A stretch of DNA of 64,000 bases from Marinobacter sp. F4206. GTDB lineage: Bacteria; Pseudomonadota; Gammaproteobacteria; Pseudomonadales; Oleiphilaceae. The stretch is from contig NZ_JAHXKI010000002.1 in assembly GCF_019392195.1 (NCBI RefSeq), forward strand, positions 372,001 through 436,000. The letters are read 5' to 3'. Shown here in pieces: positions 57,678-64,000 of the stretch. Each line of letters opens with the position of its first letter. The stretch's first letter is position 1. A program made the position numbers and the translations under genes. Under the pieces are notes generated by a model. It did not search any database and was not told where the DNA came from. It saw only the letters and a list, made by a program, of their open reading frames with translations.

Positions 57678-57831
57678 TAACCGCTGCCCGATTGTGTTGA
57701 TGAACCCGAGCAAGTAAACTCGGCAAAGAACTTGCTAGGGCATTTTTTGGTAACGGCAAGTAACCGGCATACAACAATTTTTTATTGAACTTAGGGTATT
57801 ACAGCGCCTGATGAGTGACGGATCCTGAACC

Positions 57832-59364
57832 ATGGTTATGAAAGCCTCCTTACAGTTAAAGCTGGGTCAGAGCCTGACCATGACGCCCCAGCTGCAACAG
57901 GCGATCCGGCTACTACAGCTATCCACCCTCGATCTTCAACAGGAAATCCAGCAGGCTCTGGAGTCCAACCCGATGCTGGAAACCTCGGAAGACGACGATC
58001 AGGCCGAAGCGGCGTCGAGTGACGACGAGCGCGGTCAGGAGGAGTCCGCAGCGGAAACGACGGCCGATTCCGGTACTGACGCCAATACCGACTGGGATGA
58101 ATCGGAAAACGGACCAGACTGGGCCTCGGAAAACGAGATTCCCGATAACATCCCCGACGATCTTCCCGTCGACACCGCCTGGGACGACATCTATCAGTCA
58201 GCCCCTGCCCCGGCCGCCCGAAACGAAGACGAGAACGATCACGACTTCGAAACCCGCAACTCCCCGAGTGAAACCCTGCAGGATCACCTTGAATGGCAAT
58301 TGAACCTGACGCCGCTGAGCGAACGGGATCAGGCCATTGCCCATGCCCTGATGGATGCAGTGAACGAGCGAGGCTACCTGACCAGCCCACTGGACGACAT
58401 CCACGCAGGACTGCTGGATGAAACCGAGGAAGACCCACTGGAACTGGATGAAGTGGAGGCAGTCCTTCATCGCCTGCAGCATTTTGACCCGCCCGGTGTC
58501 TTTGCCCGGGACCTGCAGGAATGCCTGCTCATCCAGCTGAACCAGTTACCGCCCGAAACGCCCTGGCTTGCCCAGGCACGCCTTGTGATCACTCACTACA
58601 TTAACCTGCTGGGCAACCGGGACTACGCCCAGTTATTGCGCCGAAGCCGACTCAAGGAAGATCAGCTGCGTGATGTTCTGGCCCTGATTACCGGGCTGAA
58701 TCCGCGCCCGGGCGATGTGATTGACCGCGCCGAACCGGATTACGTCATTCCCGATGTCATCGTCCGCAAACACAACGGCAGATGGCGGGTTGAACTAAAT
58801 CCTGAGATTGCACCACGCATCCGCGTCAATGCGAGCTATGCTTCTCTTATAAGACGGGCAGACAGCAGTGCTGATAACACCTACCTGAGGGATCAGCTGC
58901 AGGAAGCCAAATGGTTTATCAAGAGCCTGCAGAGCCGCAATGAAACCTTGCTGAAAGTGGCGACACGCATTGTCGAGCACCAACAGGGTTTTCTGGATCA
59001 CGGCGAAGAGGCCATGAAGCCACTGATCCTCTCAGACATAGCGCAGGCGGTAGAAATGCACGAGTCGACAATTTCCCGGGTCACCACGCAGAAGTATATG
59101 CACACACCGCGGGGTATTTTCGAGCTGAAGTACTTTTTCTCGAGCCACGTCAGTACCGATGAAGGCGGCGAATGTTCATCAACAGCCATCCGTGCAATGA
59201 TCAAGAAACTGATAGCGGCCGAGACACCGAAAAAGCCGTTGAGCGACAGCAAAATTGCGACCATGCTAGGGGAACAGGGTATCAAGGTGGCCCGTCGGAC
59301 CGTCGCCAAATACCGGGAAGCGATGCATATTCCACCCTCTAACGAGAGAAAAAGACTGGTTTAG
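57832..59364 (+). CDS. rpoN: RNA polymerase sigma-54 factor RpoN
   Basis: 510 residues. A Gln/Leu-rich region I ([23 protein letters not shown]) is followed by a long acidic region II (about 50-130), the core-binding domain, the HTH, and the C-terminal RpoN box [10 protein letters not shown] near 490. It recognises -24/-12 promoters such as the one at pilA. The ATG at 57832 or the one two codons later could be used. The lptB-rpoN-hpf-ptsN-rapZ order is conserved in gammaproteobacteria. Confidence 0.96.
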   Translation: MVMKASLQLKLGQSLTMTPQLQQAIRLLQLSTLDLQQEIQQALESNPMLETSEDDDQAEAASSDDERGQEESAAETTADSGTDANTDWDESENGPDWASENEIPDNIPDDLPVDTAWDDIYQSAPAPAARNEDENDHDFETRNSPSETLQDHLEWQLNLTPLSERDQAIAHALMDAVNERGYLTSPLDDIHAGLLDETEEDPLELDEVEAVLHRLQHFDPPGVFARDLQECLLIQLNQLPPETPWLAQARLVITHYINLLGNRDYAQLLRRSRLKEDQLRDVLALITGLNPRPGDVIDRAEPDYVIPDVIVRKHNGRWRVELNPEIAPRIRVNASYASLIRRADSSADNTYLRDQLQEAKWFIKSLQSRNETLLKVATRIVEHQQGFLDHGEEAMKPLILSDIAQAVEMHESTISRVTTQKYMHTPRGIFELKYFFSSHVSTDEGGECSSTAIRAMIKKLIAAETPKKPLSDSKIATMLGEQGIKVARRTVAKYREAMHIPPSNERKRLV

Positions 59365-59476
59365 GGGCGCACTGTCGAAAACAGCGCTCCCCCGAGCCAA
59401 ACTTTGCCGGCGCAGTGTGCGCCAGCCCTCAGGCCCGGCCCCGTTGGGACCGGCATGATGACAACAGGAGACGCCT

Positions 59477-59785
59477 ATGCAACTCAACATTTCAGGCCAT
59501 CACGTAGAACTGACTCCCGCACTCAAGGATTACGTCTCAGAAAAATTCGAGAAACTCGAGCGTCACTTTGACCATATCAGTAACTGCCAGGTTACCCTGC
59601 AGGTGGAAAAGGTGCGTCAGATGGCGGAAGCAACGTTGCACGTGGTTGGTGGTGATATTCACGCAAAGGCAGAAAACGAGGACATGTACGCAGCGATTGA
59701 CGGGCTGATTGATAAGCTGGACCGCCAGATCCTCAAGCACAAGGAAAAGAATGTAGACCGGATGCACGGAAACGGCGCTCGTTAA
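59477..59785 (+). CDS. hpf: Ribosome hibernation promoting factor HPF
   Basis: 102 residues, short HPF form lacking the long C-terminal domain. The start MQLNISGHHVELTPALKDYV and the HAKAENEDMYAAIDGLIDKL segment are typical. It binds the 30S subunit and aids 100S dimer formation in stationary phase. AGGAG lies seven bases upstream. Confidence 0.95.
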   Translation: MQLNISGHHVELTPALKDYVSEKFEKLERHFDHISNCQVTLQVEKVRQMAEATLHVVGGDIHAKAENEDMYAAIDGLIDKLDRQILKHKEKNVDRMHGNGAR

Positions 59786-59816
59786 CCGACCGTTTTCATG
59801 CATGTCATCTCATCGC

Positions 59817-59852
59817 GCTGCGGCATGGATAACCTGCCGCAGCCTTTTTTTT
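59817..59852 (+). terminator. Strong intrinsic terminator after hpf
   Basis: A perfect nine-pair stem GCTGCGGCA/TGCCGCAGC with a nine-base loop is followed by C and eight T residues. It separates hpf from ptsN. Confidence 0.92.
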
Positions 59853-59871
59853 ACGGAAATGCAGTCGATTC

Positions 59872-60342
59872 ATGAGCGACACATCCCTGACCATAGATAA
59901 CATCCTTGCGCCGGAGCTGACTTTGTGCCGGATACCCGCCTCGAGCAAGAAACGGGTACTGGAATTCATTGCCGAACAGATTCACCGGCACGACGATTCT
60001 CTCAGCGAGACCCAGATCTTCAACAATCTGGTGTCCCGTGAGCGCCTCGGCAGCACCGGAATCGGCCAAGGCATTGCCATACCCCATTGCCGCCTGGAGG
60101 GACTGGACCATGTGGTGGGCGTTCTGATGACGCTCGAAGAGAGCATCGAGTTCGACGCCATTGATAACCAGCCCGTCGACCTCGTATTTGCCCTCGTTGT
60201 TCCCAAAGAGGCCACCAGTGAGCACCTGGAACTGCTCAGCCAGCTGGCGGAAAAGTTCAACGAACGGGTTTTCTGCGATGGACTTCGCCAGTGCGATGAT
60301 GCCACCACGCTTTATGAACGCATGACCGCTGCAACTGAGTGA
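59872..60342 (+). CDS. ptsN: Nitrogen-PTS EIIA component PtsN
   Basis: 156 residues. The phosphorylated histidine is His72 in GIAIPHCRLEGLD, and LVSRERLGSTGIG is typical. It is the regulatory end of the PtsP-NPr-PtsN chain, affecting potassium and nitrogen control. It begins just after the hpf terminator, so it needs its own promoter or readthrough. Confidence 0.95.
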   Translation: MSDTSLTIDNILAPELTLCRIPASSKKRVLEFIAEQIHRHDDSLSETQIFNNLVSRERLGSTGIGQGIAIPHCRLEGLDHVVGVLMTLEESIEFDAIDNQPVDLVFALVVPKEATSEHLELLSQLAEKFNERVFCDGLRQCDDATTLYERMTAATE

Positions 60343-60370
60343 CACCCAAGAGAGTGGAGACAGAGTGCCC

Positions 60371-61255
60371 ATGAAACTGATCATCGTCAGCGGCAGATCC
60401 GGTTCCGGCAAGAGTACGGCACTCCATGTACTGGAGGATCTCGGCTACTATTGCATCGATAATCTGCCCATTGGACTGTTGTTTCCCCTGACCCGCGAAG
60501 CTGCCACTCAGGAGTCGCCGGGGCGCCTTCACAAAATGGCGGTCAGTATCGATGCCCGTAACCTGTCCGGGGAGCTGGCCAACTTCGAAGTGATTTACCG
60601 CCAACTTCAGGAGACCGGCGTTACCGTCGAAATCATCTTCCTGGATGCCGACGAGCAATCTCTTCTCCAGCGCTTTCATGCGACGCGGCGCAAACACCCC
60701 CTGAGTGATGACCGGACTTCACTCCGGGAGGCGATCAGTAGCGAGAAAAGGCTGCTTGAACCACTGTCCAAGCTGTCTGACCTCTACGTAAACACCACCG
60801 GCATGTCGATGTACGAGCTCAGGGACATGGTGAAACAGCGTGTTGTTGGCCGTAAGGACCAGGAGCTGGCCCTGCTGTTCCAGTCATTCGGGTTCAAGCA
60901 CGGCGTTCCTCTGGATTCCGATTATGTCTTTGACGTTCGCTGCCTACCCAACCCCTACTGGGATAACAGTCTGCGCAAATTTGTTGGAACCGATCAACCG
61001 GTGATCGACTTCCTGGAAAAGGAACCAGCCACTGGCAAAATGATCAGTGACCTGACCGGCTTCCTGGAAACCTGGCTGCCCTCTTTCGCCGACAGCAATC
61101 GCAGTTACATGACCATCTCCATTGGCTGCACCGGTGGTCAGCATCGCTCGGTGTATGTGAGCGAGCAATTGCGCAAGCATTTCCGGAACAACTACAGCAA
61201 CGTTCAGGTTCGCCACACGGAATTGCCGCACCTGCAGGCCCGGGGAGAGATCTGA
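60371..61255 (+). CDS. rapZ: RNase adapter protein RapZ
   Basis: 294 residues from the ATG at 60371; a GTG two codons upstream is also possible and has a better-spaced GGAGA. P-loop GRSGSGKS at 8-15, with YCIDNLPIGLL and the C-terminal SIGCTGGQHRSVYVSE. It guides RNase E to the GlmZ sRNA in enterobacteria and senses glucosamine-6-phosphate. GlmZ-like RNA was not seen here. Confidence 0.94.
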   Translation: MKLIIVSGRSGSGKSTALHVLEDLGYYCIDNLPIGLLFPLTREAATQESPGRLHKMAVSIDARNLSGELANFEVIYRQLQETGVTVEIIFLDADEQSLLQRFHATRRKHPLSDDRTSLREAISSEKRLLEPLSKLSDLYVNTTGMSMYELRDMVKQRVVGRKDQELALLFQSFGFKHGVPLDSDYVFDVRCLPNPYWDNSLRKFVGTDQPVIDFLEKEPATGKMISDLTGFLETWLPSFADSNRSYMTISIGCTGGQHRSVYVSEQLRKHFRNNYSNVQVRHTELPHLQARGEI

Positions 61256-61262
61256 GCGCGCC

Positions 61263-61532
61263 ATGATTCGTCACCCCATCACCATTATTAACAAGCTGGG
61301 ACTGCACGCCCGTGCGACTGCAAAGCTGGTCGCAACGGCGTCGGAATTCGACAGCAGCGTACGGATCAGTGGCAAGGGCCGGGATGTCGATGCGAAAAAC
61401 ATCATGCAGGTTATGATGCTTGCCGCAAGCCAGGGCACCGATGTAGAACTCATTGCCGATGGCCCCGACGAGGAAGCGGCCATTGACGCCCTGACGGCGT
61501 TAATCAATGACTATTTCGGCGAAGGCGAGTAA
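61263..61532 (+). CDS. ptsO: Nitrogen-PTS phosphocarrier NPr (HPr family)
   Basis: 89 residues. Active-site His15 in KLGLHARATAKL, then a regulatory-region segment AKNIMQVMMLAASQGTDVEL. It passes phosphate from PtsP to PtsN. It follows rapZ by seven bases. Confidence 0.94.
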   Translation: MIRHPITIINKLGLHARATAKLVATASEFDSSVRISGKGRDVDAKNIMQVMMLAASQGTDVELIADGPDEEAAIDALTALINDYFGEGE

Positions 61533-61613
61533 TTATTCGGCACCAAGCGGTGCACCTCCGCGTTCTGTGGAATTCACCTACAACTCTCTCTCACGTCTGC
61601 CTCCTAACTCCGC

Positions 61614-61619
61614 TATAAT
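61614..61619 (+). promoter_or_regulatory. -10 element upstream of mgtE
   Basis: Perfect TATAAT 29 bases before the mgtE ATG; no clear -35. A GCACC/GGTGC hairpin without T-run lies at 61540-61553 between npr and this site. Confidence 0.45.
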
Positions 61620-61647
61620 ACAGGCGTTTTCTGACTGTGGGTGATCC

Positions 61648-63009
61648 ATGACCGATATTCTGGAGAAAAGCCAGGCCCGCCAGCGTCTCCGCTCCCTGAG
61701 CGAGGCTCTGGACAGTGGTGCCCTAAAACAGGTTGCGCGCATCCTGAACGGCGGCCTGAGCCCCAGTGATATTGCCCACCTGCTGGAATCGTCCCCACCC
61801 CGCCAGCGCGCCCTGCTCTGGAACCTGGTGGACAAGCAGCTGGAAGGGGAAGTTCTCCAGTACCTGAGCGATGATATCCGGGGCTATTTCCTGAGCCAGT
61901 TGAATGCCCAGGAACTGGCCGACATCATCGAAGATTTCGAATCAGACGATCTCGCCGACCTGCTTCAGCAATTGCCGGACACGGTGATCCAGGAAGTTCT
62001 GGACACCATGGACGAGCAGGACCGCCAGCGTGTCGAGGAGGTGCTCTCCTATCCTGAGGACAGCGCCGGCGGCCTGATGAACACGGACACCATAACGGTG
62101 CGCCCGGACATCAGCATCGATGTTGTGTTGCGGTACCTTCGCAGACACCGCAACCTGCCCCCGATGACCGACAGCCTGATCGTGGTGAGCCGTCGAGACG
62201 AGTTCATCGGCATGCTGCCGATCACAAAAATGCTTGTATCGAATCCGACCGCCACGGTTCGGGAAGTGATGGACACCGACATCGAGCCCATCCCGGTCTC
62301 ACTCTCGGACACCAAGGTCGCGACGCTGTTCGAACGCTACGACCTGATCTCTGCTCCGGTGGTGAATGAAGACGGGAGATTGCTCGGCCGTATCACCATC
62401 GATGACGTGGTCGACGTCATCCGGGAGGATGCCGATCATTCGCTGATGAGCATGGCGGGCCTTGATGAGGACGAAGATACATTTGCCCCGGTCTGGAAAA
62501 CGACCCGGCGACGGGCAGTATGGTTGGGCATCAACCTGATCACGGCCTTCATCGCCGCTGGGGTCATTGGCCTGTTTGAGGAAACCATCTCCAAGGTGGT
62601 GGCGCTGGCCGTGCTCATGCCGATTGTCGCCAGCATGGGCGGTATTGCCGGCAGCCAGACCCTGACACTCGTTATCCGGGGTATGGCAGTGGGCCAGATC
62701 AGTGGCGCCAACGTCGGCTGGCTGCTAAACCGGGAATTTATATCGAGCGTCCTGAACGGCCTGCTCTGGGCAGTGGTTGTCGCAACCGCTGCTGCAGCCT
62801 GGTTTCAGGATCTGCTCATCGGGGGGATTATTGCCGCGGCTCTGGTCATAAACCTGATGGCCGCCGCCCTCGTGGGTACCGTCCTCCCCCTGTTCCTGAA
62901 ATCCAGAAACATTGACCCTGCACTGGCGGGAGGCGTCATTCTCACGACGGTTACCGATGTGGTGGGCTTCATGTCCTTCCTTGGACTCGCCACCGTGTTT
63001 TACGCTTAA
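61648..63009 (+). CDS. mgtE: Magnesium transporter MgtE
   Basis: 453 residues. The N domain (about 20-130) has DIAHLLESSPPRQRALLW and an acidic helix, followed by a CBS pair (about 135-260). Then comes the plug helix and five membrane segments with GVIGLFEETI, MPIVASMGGIAGSQTLTL and the C-terminal GGVILTTVTDVVGFMSFLG. It is a Mg2+-gated channel in the inner membrane. No M-box riboswitch-like leader is visible. Confidence 0.94.
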   Translation: MTDILEKSQARQRLRSLSEALDSGALKQVARILNGGLSPSDIAHLLESSPPRQRALLWNLVDKQLEGEVLQYLSDDIRGYFLSQLNAQELADIIEDFESDDLADLLQQLPDTVIQEVLDTMDEQDRQRVEEVLSYPEDSAGGLMNTDTITVRPDISIDVVLRYLRRHRNLPPMTDSLIVVSRRDEFIGMLPITKMLVSNPTATVREVMDTDIEPIPVSLSDTKVATLFERYDLISAPVVNEDGRLLGRITIDDVVDVIREDADHSLMSMAGLDEDEDTFAPVWKTTRRRAVWLGINLITAFIAAGVIGLFEETISKVVALAVLMPIVASMGGIAGSQTLTLVIRGMAVGQISGANVGWLLNREFISSVLNGLLWAVVVATAAAAWFQDLLIGGIIAAALVINLMAAALVGTVLPLFLKSRNIDPALAGGVILTTVTDVVGFMSFLGLATVFYA

Positions 63010-63044
63010 TCAACGACCAACGACCGAATTGCAACGGATTTACG

Positions 63045-63575
63045 ATGAGCCATCACGATCAGCACGAAGACGAGGAAGAATTCGGCAAGAGCAAATCCCA
63101 GCTCAAGCGAGAGATGCACGCGCTACAGGATCTCGGCAAGCGGATGCTGGACCTGAGCAACGACCAGCTCGACACCTTGCCAATCAGCGAAACCCTGCGC
63201 GCGGCGATCGAAGAGTCCCGGCGAATTCGCCAGAACGAGGCGAAACGACGTCACCTGCAGTACGTCGGCAAGATCATTCGCCAGGAGGATGATCCGGAAG
63301 CACTGCAACGGGCCATAGACGCGTTCGATGCTGGCAGTGAGGAGCACACCCGACGCCACCATCTGGCCGAACGCTGGCGTGATCGCATGATCGCCGAAGG
63401 CGATTCCGTGGTGGGAGAGTTCTTCGATTATTGCCCGACGGCCGATATGCAGCACCTGCGGAATCTGGCGCGCAATGCCCGGAAAGATGTTGAGAAGCAA
63501 AAAAACACCGGCCAGTCCCGCAAGCTATTCCGTTACTTGCGGGAGTGCGTTGACGACGCCGAAGCCATCAACTGA
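63045..63575 (+). CDS. darP: Ribosome biogenesis factor DarP (YjgA)
   Basis: 176 residues (DUF615/YjgA). KSKSQLKREMHALQDLGKRM and YVGKIIRQEDDPEALQRAI are typical. It associates with late 50S assembly intermediates. It begins 35 bases after mgtE and converges with the next gene. Confidence 0.93.
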   Translation: MSHHDQHEDEEEFGKSKSQLKREMHALQDLGKRMLDLSNDQLDTLPISETLRAAIEESRRIRQNEAKRRHLQYVGKIIRQEDDPEALQRAIDAFDAGSEEHTRRHHLAERWRDRMIAEGDSVVGEFFDYCPTADMQHLRNLARNARKDVEKQKNTGQSRKLFRYLRECVDDAEAIN

Positions 63576-63595
63576 TCCGAACCCGCCACAGCTTG

Positions 63596-64000
63596 CTATA
63601 ACCGGCGATGTTCCCAGACGGGCATTCGCTTACGCAGCTGATTAAGCTGATCGATATCCAGCTCGGCCGCCACCACACCGGGCCCCTCAGCCAGCTCTGT
63701 CACCACTTGGCCCCAGGGATCGCAGATCAGCGAATGGCCGTAGGTGCGCCGCCTTTCGCTGTTCTGGCCGCCCTGGCCCGGGGCGACCACCCACACCTGG
63801 TTTTCAATGGCGCGGGCACGGATAAGAGCATGCCAGTGCGCATCCCCGGTTTGCCAGGTGAACGCGCTTGGCAGGCACACCCACTCCGCCCCCTGCTCCC
63901 TTAAGGCCCGGAAAAGCTCAGGAAAACGCAGGTCGTAACAGATGGCCAGGCCAAGCTTGCCAGCGGGGGTATCAATGGTCACCACCTGCTCTCCCGGCTC
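63596..64000 (-). CDS. Carbon-nitrogen hydrolase (nitrilase superfamily), 5' end outside window
   Basis: The C-terminal 134 codons are in the window and the frame is open at the right edge. The catalytic cysteine motif AICYDLRFPELFRAL is visible, followed by HWHALIRARAIENQVWVV and the RTYGHSLICDPWG segment, typical of Nit1/YbeM-type omega-amidases or deaminated-glutathione amidases. The exact substrate needs the missing half. The Glu and Lys of the catalytic triad lie partly outside the window. Confidence 0.88.
   Translation of the reverse strand, partial: EPGEQVVTIDTPAGKLGLAICYDLRFPELFRALREQGAEWVCLPSAFTWQTGDAHWHALIRARAIENQVWVVAPGQGGQNSERRRTYGHSLICDPWGQVVTELAEGPGVVAAELDIDQLNQLRKRMPVWEHRRL

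Noticed and set aside
59403..59455. GGCGCA-GTG-TGCGCC hairpin and GC-rich sequence between rpoN and hpf as a terminator or sRNA
   Set aside because: No T-run and no promoter-like sequence; rpoN and hpf are commonly cotranscribed.
61533..61647. Mg2+ riboswitch upstream of mgtE
   Set aside because: Only 115 bases between npr and mgtE, a -10 element 29 bases before the ATG, and no M-box-like structure visible.

Overview
The window looks like chromosomal DNA of a marine gammaproteobacterium close to Marinobacter. This is inferred from gene order and protein style, not from a database search. The clues are the pilA/pilBCD-coaE block, the order murA-hisG-hisD-hisC (hisG in its short form), a complete mla operon followed by kdsD-kdsC-lptCAB-rpoN-hpf-ptsN-rapZ-npr, and an adjacent DUF1302/DUF1329/LuxR/thiolase group. 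No rRNA, tRNA, CRISPR array, insertion sequence or phage gene was seen.

Bases 1-21,000 form an accessory cell-surface region that is visibly more A/T rich than the rest. On the minus strand, 1-12.8 kb holds an SLC13-type anion transporter (cut by the window edge), APS kinase CysC, a DHH phosphoesterase, two sulfotransferases, a flippase, a Fuc4NAc-transferase-like glycosyltransferase, a WbqC-family protein, a sugar aminotransferase, RmlA, RmlB and the PAP phosphatase CysQ. Together they read as a pathway that makes a dTDP-amino-sugar glycan, sulfates it with PAPS and recycles PAP. Plus-strand genes at 12.8-17.5 kb encode a beta-CASP RNA nuclease-like protein and three glycosyltransferases. 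Minus-strand genes at 17.5-21.4 kb encode a polyprenyl-phosphate glycosyltransferase, a TfpX/TfpZ-like pilin accessory protein, a GT-C membrane glycosyltransferase and major pilin PilA. They look like a pilin-glycosylation module. pilA has a clear sigma-54 promoter.

Bases 21.7-30.7 kb carry pilB, pilC, pilD and coaE, then an unknown envelope protein, trmO and a hybrid histidine kinase, then yacG. Bases 30.8-35.6 kb carry a YfaZ-like outer-membrane protein, a large unknown lipoprotein, a Bax-like glucosaminidase and an acyltransferase. Bases 35.6-43.5 kb (minus) hold a MalT-like LuxR regulator, a DUF1329 protein, a DUF1302 protein and a thiolase. Bases 43.5-46.1 kb hold zapE, zapG and a Nif3-like protein.

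Bases 46.1-54.0 kb (minus) are hisC, hisD, hisG, murA, ibaG and mlaB-C-D-E-F. Bases 54.2-61.5 kb (plus) are kdsD, kdsC, lptC, lptA, lptB, rpoN, hpf, ptsN, rapZ and npr. This block links Kdo and LPS transport, outer-membrane lipid asymmetry, peptidoglycan precursor synthesis and the nitrogen-PTS. The window closes with mgtE, darP and a nitrilase-family gene cut by the right edge.

Many starts were moved from the longest open frame to an internal codon, using Shine-Dalgarno sequence, signal-peptide position or family length. TTG starts are frequent, several of them in stop/start overlaps.
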